The notes: generated by a model from the sequence alone, not told the origin. Shown: positions 22,675-32,990, counted from the first letter of the stretch. The stretch is 64,000 nucleotides of DNA from Pseudomonadota bacterium (GCA_021792365.1 JAJYUT010000007.1:186001-250000), one strand, 5' to 3'. Made by a program: numbers and translations.

Positions 22675-24640
22675 TGCCGAGATCCTGTGATATCCGCAGA
22701 TTGGCCGCCCCGTTGGCGAGGCGGGCACGATAGACCTGGGTGTTTTCGAGCACGCGCATCACGTAGTTGCGGGTCTCGTCGAACGGGATGGACTCGATCC
22801 AGTCGATGACATCCGTCGACCGGTCGCGCGGATCCCCATGGGCTGAGAGCCAGTCGCGCACGCGGCTCGGCCCCGCATTGTAGGCGGCCGCGGTCAGCAC
22901 GTAGGAGCCGCCGAACCGGCCCAGCAACTCGTCGAGATAAACCCGGCCGAGCGTGATGTTGTAGTGGGAATCGGTGGTCAGGCGCTGCTGCGCGAACGGA
23001 ACGCCGGCGTGCTTCGCGACACCCTTGGCCGTCCCAGGCAGAAGCTGCATCAGGCCGCGCGCGCCAGCGCTGGACACGGCGGCGACATCGAACGCGCTCT
23101 CCTGGCGGATGACGCCGAGAATCAGCGCCGGCTCCGGATTCTTCCCGCCCGGCAGGGTGATGACCGGATAGAGAAAGTCGATCATCTCCGTGCCCCGCAT
23201 GCGCGCTTCCTTGGCGACCGCGACGGCGAAGTCCTTGCGGTCGATCTCCATCGCCAACCCGGCGACCAGCTGGTATTCGGCCGGGCGGGTGCTGAGCTCC
23301 ATCAGCTTGGTGAGGAAGAGGCGCGTGCGGTGGTCCTGGCGGAGCGCATTGAGCACGCGCACCACTCGCACCAGCTCCTTGGTGTCGAACAGGGCCTTTT
23401 CCTGGGCGGTCGGCTTGGGCGTGCCGGCAAGCTCCAGCTTGCGCCGGTCATCGAGCTGCGCCGCTGCCAGTTGGCCATAGAAGGTGGTCATGCCTTTGGC
23501 GGCCGTCTTGTACCAGTCCTGCGCCTTGGCGATGTCGCCCATCTGCTCGGCAGCCCGGCCCGCCCAGTAGGCGCCGCGCGATTGCGAGATGATTGAGGTG
23601 GTGCCGGCGTAGAGCGCCGTGAAGTGCTTCATCGCCGCCGGCGCGTCCTTGAGGAAGCGCAGCGCGATCCAGCCCGCCATGAATTCGCCTTCGGCGAAGG
23701 ATTCGCCGCTGCTGGCGCCATGCGCGGCCGCCAGGCGATAGGCGGCGGAGACGTTGCCCTCGTTGAGCAGCCCGCGGGCGGCCCGCTTAAGCTCGGCCCA
23801 CATCGCGTCGGGCCGCAGCGCGCCTTGCGGCGGCGGGTCGAGCAGGGCGGCGGCCTGGTTGAACTTGTCCTGACGGCGCAGATAGCGCGCATGCTCGAAA
23901 ATCAGGCCCGGGTCCTTGCGCAGATCCGCAGGGACCGCGGAAACCGCCGCTATCGAATCCTTGGCCTCGCGCGCCAGCTTCAGGCGCGCTTCCGCAAGCA
24001 GCTTCCGGCCGCCCTCCACCTTGCCCAGCATGCGAAGGGCCTGCTCGCGCTCGCCATCCCACATCAGGCGATCGAGCCGCGCCCAGTGCTGCTGCGCGTT
24101 CAGCAGGTGGCCGAAACGCCGCAGGAAGACCTGCTCGTTGTCCTGGTTGAAGTCGCGCTCGATCCAGGTTGCCCAAACCACCCGTTCGGCGCGCTTGTCC
24201 TGCCCTGTGGCGGACAGCGCGCCGGCCAGCTTGATGGCGCCTTCGACCGTGATCGGGTCGCGCTCGCCAAACCACTTCAGGACCTCCTGCGGCTGCAGAT
24301 GATCCGGCATCGCGCGCTCGGCCTGCTGGGTCAGCGTGTAGCGCAGCGGCCAGTCCGGATTCGCCCGCAGGAAATAGCTCATCTCGTCGAAATCGCGACC
24401 AGGGCCGGGCCGGGTCAGGTCCAGCCACTGGATCACCTTGGCCGGCAAAGGGTCCTTGGCCGTCGCGGCGAGGCGGCGCGCCTCCTTCCAGCGATCCTTC
24501 TCGAGCGCCGCGAAAGCCTGCCTGTAGATCTCCATGTCGCGGCTGGTAAGGCCGCCGGACTGGGCCATCGCCGGTGGCTGGGTGATGAACAAGGCAGCCG
24601 TCCCCAAGACGACCGCCAGAAGAATCTGGAAACGCCGCAC
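22658..24640 (-). CDS. slt: Soluble lytic murein transglycosylase (Slt type)
   Basis: 660 codons if started at GTG 24640, with AGAGGG five bases upstream; GTG 24664 is an alternative. It has a signal peptide (LAVVLGTAALFITQPPAMA), then a superhelical alpha domain (about 40-480) with many paired helices. The SLT domain (about 490-640) has VIRQESAFD (catalytic Glu), SSAGARGLMQLLPGTA and TAAAYNAGPSRV. It cuts peptidoglycan glycan strands to 1,6-anhydro products in the periplasm. Its last codons overlap the dehydratase start region. Confidence 0.95.
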   Translation of the reverse strand: MRRFQILLAVVLGTAALFITQPPAMAQSGGLTSRDMEIYRQAFAALEKDRWKEARRLAATAKDPLPAKVIQWLDLTRPGPGRDFDEMSYFLRANPDWPLRYTLTQQAERAMPDHLQPQEVLKWFGERDPITVEGAIKLAGALSATGQDKRAERVVWATWIERDFNQDNEQVFLRRFGHLLNAQQHWARLDRLMWDGEREQALRMLGKVEGGRKLLAEARLKLAREAKDSIAAVSAVPADLRKDPGLIFEHARYLRRQDKFNQAAALLDPPPQGALRPDAMWAELKRAARGLLNEGNVSAAYRLAAAHGASSGESFAEGEFMAGWIALRFLKDAPAAMKHFTALYAGTTSIISQSRGAYWAGRAAEQMGDIAKAQDWYKTAAKGMTTFYGQLAAAQLDDRRKLELAGTPKPTAQEKALFDTKELVRVVRVLNALRQDHRTRLFLTKLMELSTRPAEYQLVAGLAMEIDRKDFAVAVAKEARMRGTEMIDFLYPVITLPGGKNPEPALILGVIRQESAFDVAAVSSAGARGLMQLLPGTAKGVAKHAGVPFAQQRLTTDSHYNITLGRVYLDELLGRFGGSYVLTAAAYNAGPSRVRDWLSAHGDPRDRSTDVIDWIESIPFDETRNYVMRVLENTQVYRARLANGAANLRISQDLGIVHKH

Positions 24641-24817
24641 TTTGACCCTCTTTCGGAAAAACACTGCATATTAATCATGCGGTGCCCGCCGGGCAATTTC
24701 GGCGTGGCGCGCCGATTGTGGCAAAGGGAGTCTTAACAGCGTCTTGAAAGCCAGGGGCGGGCGTGGCAATTGTGCGCGTTCGTGCGCTGCGTCACAGTCC
24801 GGTGAAAGGAAGGGCAA

Positions 24818-25699
24818 ATGGCGAGGTTTCAGGGATCGATCACCGCACTGATCACGCCCTTCAAGAACGGTGCGGTCGACGAGCAAGGCTTCCAGCGTTT
24901 CGTGGAGTGGCAGATCGAGGAAGGCATCAACGGCCTGGTGCCGGTCGGCACCACCGGCGAATCGCCGACGCTGAGCCACGACGAGCACAAGCGCGTGGTG
25001 GAATTGTGCGTCGAGGCGGCACGCCGGCGGGTGCCCGTGATCGCCGGGACTGGTTCCAACTCCACCGAGGAGGCGATCGACCTCACCCGGCACGCGCAGA
25101 AGGCGGGGGCGGATGCGGCGCTGATCGTGCTGCCCTATTACAACAAGCCGACGCCGGAAGGGCAGTATCTGCACTTCAAGGCGATCCACGATGCGACCGA
25201 GATCCCGATCTTCATCTACAACGTGCCGCCGCGCAGCGCGGTGGACATGAGCGTCGAGACCATGGCCCGCGTCGCCACGCTGCCGCGCATCGTGGGCGTG
25301 AAGGACGCGACCGCGGACCTGGCCCGGCCGATTCGCACCAAGCTCGCCGTCGAGAAGGACTTCACCATGCTCTCCGGCGAGGACGGGACGGCGCTGCCGT
25401 TCCTGGCGCAGGGCGGCGTGGGCTGCATCTCCGTCGCCTCCAACGTCGCGCCCCGCCTGACCGCCGAGATGCACAAGGCCTGGCGCGAGGGTGACGTCAA
25501 GCGCGCGATGCAGATCAACGAGCGCCTGATGCCGGTGAACGATGCCCTGTTCTGCGAGACCAGCCCCGGCCCGGTGAAATACGCCGCCAGCCTGCTCGGC
25601 CGTTCCTCCGACGAGGTGCGCCTGCCGCTGGCGCCGATCGCGGAGGCGTCCCGCCAGAAGGTGCGCGCGGCCATGGTCAAGGCCGGCCTGCTGAACTGA
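24818..25699 (+). CDS. dapA: 4-hydroxy-tetrahydrodipicolinate synthase
   Basis: 293 codons from ATG 24818, with AAGGA upstream. A (beta/alpha)8 lyase with VPVGTTGESPTLSHDEH, PVIAGTGSNST, the active-site YNVPPRSAVDMS, and the Schiff-base lysine in IVGVKDATADL (about 162). It condenses pyruvate and aspartate semialdehyde, the committing step of lysine and diaminopimelate synthesis. Length fits the family. Divergent from slt and 41 bases ahead of smpB. Confidence 0.97.
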   Translation: MARFQGSITALITPFKNGAVDEQGFQRFVEWQIEEGINGLVPVGTTGESPTLSHDEHKRVVELCVEAARRRVPVIAGTGSNSTEEAIDLTRHAQKAGADAALIVLPYYNKPTPEGQYLHFKAIHDATEIPIFIYNVPPRSAVDMSVETMARVATLPRIVGVKDATADLARPIRTKLAVEKDFTMLSGEDGTALPFLAQGGVGCISVASNVAPRLTAEMHKAWREGDVKRAMQINERLMPVNDALFCETSPGPVKYAASLLGRSSDEVRLPLAPIAEASRQKVRAAMVKAGLLN

Positions 25700-25740
25700 C
25701 CGGCCACTGAATCCATCGCCTGAACTGAACACATGAGAAC

Positions 25741-26217
25741 ATGGCACGAGACCCGGCCACCCAGCGCTTCGCGGCGCAGAACCGCAAGGCGCGCCACGAC
25801 TACCTGATCGAGGACACGATCGAAGCCGGCATGATGCTGACCGGCTCCGAGGTGAAGTCGCTGCGCCTGGGCCGGGCTTCCATCGCCGAAGCGTTCGCCG
25901 CCGAGAAGGACGGCGAGTTCTTCCTGTACAATTCGTATTTCCCGGAATACGAGGCGGCGAAGCATTTCAGCCATGCGCCACGGCGCGCGCGCAAGCTCCT
26001 CTTGAAGAAGCGCGAGATCAGCAGGCTGATCGGCGCGACCCAGCGCGCCGGCATCACGCTGGTGCCGCTCTCGATCTATTTCAACGATCGCGGCATCGCA
26101 AAGGTCCAGCTCGGCCTCGCCAAGGGCAAGCGCAAGGTCGACAAGCGCGAGGCCGAGAAGGAGCGCGACTGGAAGCGCGAGCAGTCGCGGCTGCTCAGCC
26201 GGCGCTCGCAGGACTGA
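25741..26217 (+). CDS. smpB: SsrA-binding protein SmpB
   Basis: 158 codons from ATG 25741. It has QNRKARHDYLIEDTIEAGMML, TGSEVKSLRLGRASIAEAF and the basic C-terminal tail RKVDKREAEKERDWKREQSR that folds into the ribosomal mRNA channel. It delivers tmRNA to stalled ribosomes. I see no ssrA gene in the window. It is close downstream of dapA and likely shares its transcript. Confidence 0.97.
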   Translation: MARDPATQRFAAQNRKARHDYLIEDTIEAGMMLTGSEVKSLRLGRASIAEAFAAEKDGEFFLYNSYFPEYEAAKHFSHAPRRARKLLLKKREISRLIGATQRAGITLVPLSIYFNDRGIAKVQLGLAKGKRKVDKREAEKERDWKREQSRLLSRRSQD

Positions 26218-27321
26218 TCAATCGATCTCGTGGGCCGGGGTGCGCCCCGGCGCGCCCTTGGGCGCTGCGCGCAGATATTGCGAGGGCCAGGGTGCGTCGA
26301 AGCCGAGCTCGCGCGCCGCTTCGAGCGGCCAATACGGGCTGCGCAGCAACTCGCGGGCGAGCAGGACGATGTCAGCCTGTCCGCTCTGCACGATGTGATC
26401 GGCCTGGGCCGCGCCGGTGATGAGCCCGACGGCGGCGGTGGCGATGCCGGAATCGCGGCGGATGCGGGCGGCAAAGGGCGTCTGGTAGCCGGTGCCGACG
26501 GGGATTTTCGCGTCCCTCACGTTGCCGCCGGACGAGCAATCGATCACATCGGCGCCGAGCGCCTTCAACTGCCGCGCAAGTTCCACCGATTGCTCGATAT
26601 CCCAGCCGCCCTCCGCCCAGTCGGTGCAGGAGATGCGCACGAACAGCGGGCAGCGATCGGGCAAGGCCCGGCGCACGGCGGCGACGCTGTCACGCAGGAA
26701 GCGGGTGCGGTTCTCGAACGAGCCGCCATACTGGTCCGTGCGGCGATTGCTGAGCGGCGACAGGAACTCGTGGAACAGATATCCGTGGGCCGCGTGCACT
26801 TCGATCACGCGGAATCCGGCCTCGTGGGAGCGCGTTGCGGCGAGGACGAAGGCATCCTGCAGGCTGGCGATCTCATCGGCGGTCAGCTCGCGCGGCTTGG
26901 GATAATCGCCGGCGAATGCGTCGGCGCTCGGCGCGACCACCTGCCAGCCGCCGTCCTGCGGCTTCACCTCGCCGTGCCCGGACCACGGGCGGAACGTGCT
27001 GGCCTTGCGCCCGGCATGCGCAAGCTGGATGCCCGCGACCGAGCCCTGCCGGTCGATGAAACGGGTGATGCGCTCCAGCGGCTCGAAATGGGCCTCGCTC
27101 CAGACGCCCAGATCCTCCGGCGAGATGCGCCCTTCCGGCACCACGGCTGCGGCCTCGGTGAAAACAAGGCCCGCGCCGCCCACCGCGCGCGTCGCCAGAT
27201 GGACGAAATGCCAGTCATTGGCGAGGCCGTCCTCGGACGAATACTGGCACATCGGCGAGACGCCGATGCGATTGGCAAGGCGGACGCTGCGCAGGACGAG
27301 CGGGTCGAACAGATGCGGCAT
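26218..27321 (-). CDS. NADH:flavin oxidoreductase, YqjM-class Old Yellow Enzyme
   Basis: 367 codons from ATG 27321. TIM-barrel FMN protein with the YqjM-class Cys motif MCQYSSEDG, VFTEAAAVVPEGRIS, IQLAHAGRK, the long HAAHGYLFHEFLSPLSNRR, and DQYGGSFENR. The substrate His pair of this family is replaced or offset in the usual YqjM manner. Such enzymes reduce activated C=C bonds using NADPH; the physiological substrate is unknown. Its stop touches that of smpB on the other strand. Confidence 0.9.
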   Translation of the reverse strand: MPHLFDPLVLRSVRLANRIGVSPMCQYSSEDGLANDWHFVHLATRAVGGAGLVFTEAAAVVPEGRISPEDLGVWSEAHFEPLERITRFIDRQGSVAGIQLAHAGRKASTFRPWSGHGEVKPQDGGWQVVAPSADAFAGDYPKPRELTADEIASLQDAFVLAATRSHEAGFRVIEVHAAHGYLFHEFLSPLSNRRTDQYGGSFENRTRFLRDSVAAVRRALPDRCPLFVRISCTDWAEGGWDIEQSVELARQLKALGADVIDCSSGGNVRDAKIPVGTGYQTPFAARIRRDSGIATAAVGLITGAAQADHIVQSGQADIVLLARELLRSPYWPLEAARELGFDAPWPSQYLRAAPKGAPGRTPAHEID

Positions 27322-27419
27322 GTCAGGGGAATCCTGGGTATGTTGCTGCTGGCCCTTAACTGGGCTGCAGCGCCAGGGAGCACAAGAGGCGCGAGACCGA
27401 TCGCGCCCGAGGCCCTACC

Positions 27420-28070
27420 TCATATAGGGCTATTGCCGGGGGCTGCGATCGCGGCGGCTGCTTTTCCGACAACATCACGGAACATCTCCGTGGTGAGCCG
27501 ACCGGTGTTCGTGTTGTAGCGGGAGCAGTGGTAGCTGTCGAACAGGGTCAGGCCCCGCGGCAGATCGTGGCGTGCGCCGTGGGCGAATTTAGCGGATGAC
27601 TTGCGCTGGCCCAGGCCGACCAGCACCGCGTCATGGGCGATGGAGCCGAGCGCGAGGATCGCCTTCAGCTTCGGCAATGAAGCCATCTCCTCCGCCAGGA
27701 ACCGGTTGCAGATGCGGATCTCCTCGGGCGTCGGCTTGTTCTCCGGCGGCACGCATTTGACGGCGTTCGAGATGCGGCAATCGACGAGCGCGAGGCTGTC
27801 ATCGGGCCGCTGCTCGTATTCGCCGCGTGCCAGGCCGAACTCCTTCAGCGTGGCGTAGAGCAGGTTGCCGGCATAGTCGCCGGTGAAAGGCCGGCCGGTG
27901 CGGTTGGCGCCCTGCAGGCCGGGCGCGAGGCCGACGATCAGCAGCCGCGCGTCATCCGGTCCGAAAGGCGGGACAGGTGCGTTGTGCCAAGCGGGGAACT
28001 TCGCCCGCGCGGCGACTCGGAATTCCACCAGCCGCCGGCACAGCGGGCAATCGCGATCGGGGAGAATCAT
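27420..28070 (-). CDS. Type-5 uracil-DNA glycosylase (UDGb family)
   Basis: 216 codons from ATG 28070. N-terminal Cys pair CPLC, later C-x6-C (DCRISNAVKC) and CNRF, the four ligands of the iron-sulfur cluster. Motif 1 is GLAPGLQGANRTGRPFTGD, and the C-terminal motif is HCSRYNTNTGRLT. These mark the family-5 UDGb, which removes uracil and other deaminated bases from DNA. Family 5 lacks the polar catalytic residue of UNG, as here (GLAPG). Confidence 0.92.
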   Translation of the reverse strand: MILPDRDCPLCRRLVEFRVAARAKFPAWHNAPVPPFGPDDARLLIVGLAPGLQGANRTGRPFTGDYAGNLLYATLKEFGLARGEYEQRPDDSLALVDCRISNAVKCVPPENKPTPEEIRICNRFLAEEMASLPKLKAILALGSIAHDAVLVGLGQRKSSAKFAHGARHDLPRGLTLFDSYHCSRYNTNTGRLTTEMFRDVVGKAAAAIAAPGNSPI

Positions 28071-28084
28071 GCCCGCAATCTAGA

Positions 28085-28116
28085 GCATGATCCGATCCAA
28101 ATGCATCGGATCATGC
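28085..28116. repeat. Perfect 12-bp inverted repeat between two minus-strand genes
   Basis: GCATGATCCGAT (28085-28096) and its exact reverse complement (28105-28116) flank an eight-base loop. The sequence resembles the gcatgatccg-type palindromes that are dispersed in alphaproteobacterial genomes. It lacks a T-tract, so it is not a simple terminator, but it could protect the 3' end of the upstream transcript. Confidence 0.8.
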
Positions 28117-28194
28117 GGACGCGTGGCAGCGGCCGCGGTTCCCCGCGCCGAAGGGGCGGCTGCAATCGAAAGTGCTCCGGTGCCTCGATCGGAT

Positions 28195-28833
28195 TCAGGA
28201 AGCGTCGGCTTCGGAAGCCTCGCCGGATTCCGCCGGCGCATGGTGCTGCTGAGGGCCGTGGTGCTGGGCGGCATGGGAGCCGTGGCCGCGCTGGCCGTTG
28301 TGCTGGCGCGCGATGAGGGGGGCCAGTTCCTCCAGTTCGATGAAGGTGTCGGCCTGGCGGCGCAACTCGTCGGCCACCATGGGCGGGGAGGAGCGGATGG
28401 TGCTGACCACCGAAACGCGCACGCCCCTGCGCTGCACCGCTTCCACCAGGCGGCGGAAGTCGCCGTCGCCGGAGAACAGGACCACATGGTTCAGATGCGC
28501 CGCCATCTCCAGCACGTCGATGGCAAGCTCGATGTCCATGTTGCCTTTGATTTTCCGCCGGCCCATGGAATCGGTGTATTCTTTGGTCGGCTTGGTCACC
28601 ATGGTGAAGCCGTTGTAGTCGAGCCAGTCGACCAGCGGGCGGAGCGGCGAATACTCCTGATCCTCGACCAGGGCCGTGTAGTAGAAGGCCCGGATCAGGT
28701 GGCACTGTTCCTGGAAGTGCTTCAGCAGCCGCTTGTAATCTATATCGAAACCCAGCGCTCGCGCCGCGGCGTGCAGGTTGGCTCCGTCGATGAACAAAGC
28801 CACGCGCTCACTAGGGTAAAATCGGTTAAACAT
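28195..28833 (-). CDS. NYN-domain (LabA/DUF88-like) putative RNase
   Basis: 212 codons from ATG 28833, with GAGGG upstream. The NYN/PIN-like domain (about 10-165) shows the acidic ligands in ALFIDGANLH, MDIELAIDVLEM and VLFSGDGDFRRLVEA, the arrangement of metal-dependent ribonucleases. The tail (170-212) is rich in His, Gln and Ala. Close relatives are widespread single-copy genes in alphaproteobacteria. The substrate is unknown; I infer RNA processing. Confidence 0.88.
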   Translation of the reverse strand: MFNRFYPSERVALFIDGANLHAAARALGFDIDYKRLLKHFQEQCHLIRAFYYTALVEDQEYSPLRPLVDWLDYNGFTMVTKPTKEYTDSMGRRKIKGNMDIELAIDVLEMAAHLNHVVLFSGDGDFRRLVEAVQRRGVRVSVVSTIRSSPPMVADELRRQADTFIELEELAPLIARQHNGQRGHGSHAAQHHGPQQHHAPAESGEASEADAS

Positions 28834-28984
28834 GGATGCGCCCTCGCATTATCAGTGTTTGCGGAAGGCCACGTTGGATCGCGGCCCCGGAATGTGGTGA
28901 ATGACTCCCGACGGCCCGGACGTGCTTCCCCAAGCAAGGACCGGCTGGACTTGGTACCGGCACAATTTATGACCGAACCGGCAG

Positions 28985-29521
28985 ATGCTTGACGACCTAT
29001 ACATTGGGCTAGGTGCCAATCTTGCCCACCCGCGGTTCGGGCCGCCAAGATCGACCCTGGAGCACGTCCTGACGCTGCTCCCGGAGCGGGGGCTGCGCGT
29101 GCTTGCACGCTCGCCTTGGTATGAATCCGCGCCAGTTCCGGCCTCCGATCAGCCATGGTACGTAAACGGGGTGGTCCGGGTCGCCACCGCCCTGTCTCCC
29201 CGGGAAGTGCTGTCGCAACTGCATAGCATTGAAGCAGCATTAGGTAGACAAAGAGTTGAGCGGAACGAGGCGCGCGCGGTCGATCTGGACGTCATCGCTT
29301 TTGGGAAAATGGTCCTGAACGGGCCTACTCCTCCGGTCGTCCCGCACCCCAGGATGCGGGAGCGGGCCTTCGTCCTGCGCCCGCTGGCGGATTTGGCGCC
29401 AGACTGGCAGCATCCGGCCACCGGCGAGCGGATCGCCGACCTGATCGCCCGGCTGCCCAGCGGCCAAGCCACCCGTCCCCTGCAGGAATCGCCGGACGGC
29501 CATGAGGGGCGGGGTGCTTGA
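28985..29521 (+). CDS. folK: HPPK, 2-amino-4-hydroxy-6-hydroxymethyldihydropteridine pyrophosphokinase
   Basis: 178 codons from ATG 28985. It shows YIGLGANLAHP, ARSPWYESAPVP, VNGVVRVAT, the ATP/Mg motif RAVDLDVIAFG, and VPHPRMRERAFVLRPLADLAP, all standard HPPK signatures. It pyrophosphorylates the pterin precursor in folate synthesis. It stands alone here, 61 bases before rpoZ, without folP or folB. Confidence 0.95.
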   Translation: MLDDLYIGLGANLAHPRFGPPRSTLEHVLTLLPERGLRVLARSPWYESAPVPASDQPWYVNGVVRVATALSPREVLSQLHSIEAALGRQRVERNEARAVDLDVIAFGKMVLNGPTPPVVPHPRMRERAFVLRPLADLAPDWQHPATGERIADLIARLPSGQATRPLQESPDGHEGRGA

Positions 29522-29582
29522 ACGTGGTGCAATAATAGGTTAGCTACAATCGATTAGCCCAATTCCTGGAGAGACTTGAAGA

Positions 29583-29969
29583 ATGGCACGCGTTACCGTC
29601 GAAGATTGCGTCCTGAAGGTGCCGAACCGGTTCCAGCTGGTCATGCTCGCCGCGCAGCGGGCGCGCGAGATTTCAGCCGGCGGCCAGCTCACGCTCGACC
29701 GTGACAATGACAAGAATCCCGTGGTCGCACTGCGCGAGATCGCCGATGCCACGCTCAATCTCGATACCCTGGCCGACAATCTGGTGAAGGGCCTGCAGCG
29801 CCAGGTCGAGACCGACGAGCCGGAGGAAGAAGGCGCGGGCTTCGGCGCCGGCGCCGGCGACCTGCTGGCGGAGATGCAGCAGGCGCAGATCAGCAAGGAA
29901 GAGGCCGAGGATTCCGACCTGTCGATCGACGGCGAGTTCGAGGACGCGGCGGTCGGCGACGAGGAGTAG
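29583..29969 (+). CDS. rpoZ: RNA polymerase omega subunit
   Basis: 128 codons from ATG 29583, after [26 protein letters not shown] and [14 protein letters not shown] with [12 protein letters not shown] are the conserved omega core (residues 1-70). The longer, acidic tail is typical of alphaproteobacteria. Omega helps assemble the polymerase and forms part of the (p)ppGpp site. It is followed by rsh, as usual. Confidence 0.96.
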   Translation: MARVTVEDCVLKVPNRFQLVMLAAQRAREISAGGQLTLDRDNDKNPVVALREIADATLNLDTLADNLVKGLQRQVETDEPEEEGAGFGAGAGDLLAEMQQAQISKEEAEDSDLSIDGEFEDAAVGDEE

Positions 29970-30094
29970 TCGAGCACCCGGAACCTTCGGCCGCGAGGAT
30001 ATGGACGGGCCTTTGGCAGGACAGTTGAGCGAGGCACGGAACGAAGCGTGACGTCACCCAGTTATCGCGGCCACGGCATCTGATCAGCTCAATC

Positions 30095-32242
30095 ATGATT
30101 AGGCAGTTTGAACTGGTCGAACGTGTAAAGGCCTACGATCCAGGCGCGGATGAGGACCTGCTCAACCGCGCCTATGTTTTTTCGATGAAGGCGCACGGCT
30201 CCCAGGCGCGGGCCTCGGGCGATCCGTATTTCTCCCACCCGCTCGGCGTCGCGGAGATCCTGACGCGCCTCAAGCTCGATTCCGCCTCGATCATTACAGG
30301 CCTGCTGCACGACACGGTCGAGGACACCGACGCGACCCTCGATCAGATCGAAGGCATGTTCGGCAAGGAGATCGGGCAACTGGTCGACGGCGTCACCAAG
30401 CTGTCGCGCCTGGAGCTGCAATCGGACCACACCAAGCACGCGGAGAACTTCCGCAAGCTGGTGCTGGCGATGTCCAACGACATTCGCGTGCTGCTGGTGA
30501 AGCTGGCGGATCGTCTGCACAACATGCAGACCATCCACTTCATCAAGGATCCGGAGAAGCGCCGCCGCATCGCCCTCGAGACGCTGGAGATCTATGCCCC
30601 GCTCGCCGAGCGCATGGGCATGCACGAGATCAAGGACCAGCTCGAGAACCTCGCCTTCGCGCAGGTCTACCCGGAGGCTTATGCCTCGATCGTGCAGCGC
30701 CTCAGCTTCCTGCGCGAGCAGGGCACCGACCTTGCCGACCAGATCATTGCCGAGCTCGGCAAGGTGCTGACGGATGCCGGCGTCCAGTGCGTGGTATCGG
30801 GCCGGGAGAAGACGCCGTACTCGATCTGGCGCAAGATGCAGAAGAAGCGCATGGAGTTCGAGCAGCTCTCGGACATCATGGCGTTCCGCATCATCGTCGA
30901 TGACGTGACCGCATGCTACCAGGCGCTCGGCGTCATCCACAGCCACTATTCGATGATTCCGGGGCGCTTCAAGGACTATATCTCGACGCCCAAGCCAAAC
31001 AACTACCGCTCGCTCCACACGGGCGTGATCGGGCCGCTGCGCCACCGCATCGAGACGCAGATCCGCACCTACGAGATGCACGAGGTGGGGGAGCTCGGCG
31101 TCGCCGCCCACTGGCAATACAAGCAGGGCACGCCGCCGCAGATGGAAGGGCGGCAGTACCGCTGGCTGCGCGAGTTGCTGGACATCCTGGAGCACGCGGC
31201 GGGGCCGGAGGAGTTCCTCGAGAACACCAAGCTGGAGATGTTCCAGGACCAGGTGTTCTGCTTCACGCCGAAGGGCGATCTCATCGCCCTGCCGCGCGGC
31301 GCGACGCCGGTCGATTTCGCCTATGCCGTCCACACCGAGGTCGGCAACACCTGCGTCGGCGCCAAGATCAACGGCCGCATCGTGCCTCTGCGCAGCGAGC
31401 TGCACAACGGCGACCAGGTGGAGGTCGTCACCTCGCGCGCGCAGACGCCGTCGCCGACCTGGGAGCGCTTCGTCGTCACCGGCAAGGCGCGCGCTTGCAT
31501 CCGCCGCTTCATCCGCACCCAGCAGCGGGCGCAGTATGTCGAGCTTGGCCGCGCGATGATCCAGAAGGAGTTCCAGCACGAAGGCTATGAATACGCCGAC
31601 AAGTCGCTGGACGGTGTGCTGAAAAGATTCAGGGCGGAGGAGCCGGAGGATCTGCTGGCGCAGGTCGGCGAAGGCATGCTGGGCGCGCGCGAGGTGATGA
31701 ACGCGATCTTCCCCGGCATGCGGGCCAAGGCCGCGCCGGACAAGGTGGTGCCGCTCAACCGGCAGCGCGCCAAGGCGGCGAAAGGCGGCCACGCGATCCC
31801 GATCCGCGGCCTCATCCCCGGCATGGCGATGCATTTCGCGGGCTGCTGCCATCCGCTGCCGGGCGACCGTATCGTCGGCATCGTCACGACCGGCAAGGGC
31901 GTCACCATCCACACCATCGATTGCGAGACGCTGGAGAGCTTCGCCGAGACGCCGGAGCGCTGGCTCGACGTTGCCTGGGATCAGGACCCCAACGCCGCCA
32001 GCAGCCATGTCGGGCGGCTCTCGGTCGTCATCACCAACCAGCCGGGCAGCCTCGGCAGCCTGACCACCGTCATCGGCAAGAACCTGGGGAACATCTCCAA
32101 CCTCAAGATCACCAACCGCTCGATCGACTTCTTCGAGGTGCTGGTGGACGTGGAGGTGAAGGACGTGCGGCACCTCACTAACATCATCGCCGCCTTGCGC
32201 GCGACGCCGGCAATCAGCTCCGTCGATCGCGCGCGAGGGTGA
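30095..32242 (+). CDS. rsh: Bifunctional (p)ppGpp synthetase/hydrolase Rsh (RelA/SpoT)
   Basis: 715 codons from ATG 30095. The HD hydrolase domain is near residues 25-180 ([35 protein letters not shown]). The synthetase domain is at about 230-345 ([33 protein letters not shown]). A TGS domain lies near 385-450 ([20 protein letters not shown]), a His/Cys-rich CCHPLPGD element around 585, and a C-terminal ACT domain. An intact HD motif argues that it both makes and degrades (p)ppGpp, as the single Rsh of alphaproteobacteria usually does. Confidence 0.96.
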   Translation: MIRQFELVERVKAYDPGADEDLLNRAYVFSMKAHGSQARASGDPYFSHPLGVAEILTRLKLDSASIITGLLHDTVEDTDATLDQIEGMFGKEIGQLVDGVTKLSRLELQSDHTKHAENFRKLVLAMSNDIRVLLVKLADRLHNMQTIHFIKDPEKRRRIALETLEIYAPLAERMGMHEIKDQLENLAFAQVYPEAYASIVQRLSFLREQGTDLADQIIAELGKVLTDAGVQCVVSGREKTPYSIWRKMQKKRMEFEQLSDIMAFRIIVDDVTACYQALGVIHSHYSMIPGRFKDYISTPKPNNYRSLHTGVIGPLRHRIETQIRTYEMHEVGELGVAAHWQYKQGTPPQMEGRQYRWLRELLDILEHAAGPEEFLENTKLEMFQDQVFCFTPKGDLIALPRGATPVDFAYAVHTEVGNTCVGAKINGRIVPLRSELHNGDQVEVVTSRAQTPSPTWERFVVTGKARACIRRFIRTQQRAQYVELGRAMIQKEFQHEGYEYADKSLDGVLKRFRAEEPEDLLAQVGEGMLGAREVMNAIFPGMRAKAAPDKVVPLNRQRAKAAKGGHAIPIRGLIPGMAMHFAGCCHPLPGDRIVGIVTTGKGVTIHTIDCETLESFAETPERWLDVAWDQDPNAASSHVGRLSVVITNQPGSLGSLTTVIGKNLGNISNLKITNRSIDFFEVLVDVEVKDVRHLTNIIAALRATPAISSVDRARG

Positions 32243-32445
32243 GTGGCGGTGATGAGGCACTGCCTGATCGGCTTGCACTCTCGTCACGGGAAGGCTTGGC
32301 CCTGCCTTCCACGAGTTTCGCTGTGCGAGGTCGCGCATCTTCAGGCAAAGTCGTGGATCCCCAACTTGGTCCCACGGGGGCCAAGCCTTGGGATGCCGGA
32401 GTGGCAAGCGGCAGCGTCCCCGCAATCTCAAGATTGATTCGCGCC
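32243..32445. other. Gap between rsh and acpS where pdxJ is often found
   Basis: About 200 bases with no coding frame. It contains short imperfect inverted repeats (for example TTGGTCCC and GGGGCCAA near 32365-32385), probably a decayed palindromic repeat. In many alphaproteobacteria pdxJ sits here between rsh and acpS; it is absent. Confidence 0.5.
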
Positions 32446-32844
32446 ATGATCCTCGGCATCGGCAACGACATCATCGACATCCGGCGGGTGGAGAAATCCA
32501 TCGCGCGTTTTGGCGACCGGTTCCTCAACCGCGTGTTCACGGAGGTGGAGCGCGCCAAGTCGGACCGGCGGGCGCAGCGCGCCGCCTCCTATGCCAAGCG
32601 CTTCGCGGCCAAGGAGGCCTGCGCCAAGGCGCTCGGCACCGGTCTCAGCGCCGGGGTGTTCTGGCGCGACATGGGGGTGGTCAATTTGCCGTCCGGCAAG
32701 CCGACGCTGAAGCTGACCGGCGGCGCGCTGAAGCGGCTGCAGGCCATGACGCCGCCGGGGATGGTGGCTCAGATCGACCTCACCATCACCGATGACTTTC
32801 CGCAGGCCCAAGCCATCGTCATCATTTCCGCCAATCCCGCCTAG
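32446..32844 (+). CDS. acpS: Holo-[acyl-carrier-protein] synthase
   Basis: 132 codons from ATG 32446. [14 protein letters not shown] and [10 protein letters not shown] at the N-terminus carry the Mg ligands, and [18 protein letters not shown] is the second conserved motif. It transfers 4'-phosphopantetheine from CoA to acyl carrier protein. It is followed by lepB after 146 bases. Confidence 0.96.
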   Translation: MILGIGNDIIDIRRVEKSIARFGDRFLNRVFTEVERAKSDRRAQRAASYAKRFAAKEACAKALGTGLSAGVFWRDMGVVNLPSGKPTLKLTGGALKRLQAMTPPGMVAQIDLTITDDFPQAQAIVIISANPA

Positions 32845-32990
32845 TGGTGCAAGCTATTGATAAGTCCCATGAAACGACCATCGAGCTGGGCCGGCGAGTT
32901 CCTTGACTTTGGCGGCTCCGGCTGGCTTGATCGCCCGCGGTTCGGGCGAAGCGGCGCTCGCGCCTTGCTCCGTTGAACAAAGAAGATTTC

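Noticed and set aside
30089-32431. A 780-codon minus-strand frame covering rsh
   Set aside because: Antisense shadow of rsh; His/Arg/Leu-rich composition typical of such shadows, with no family motifs.
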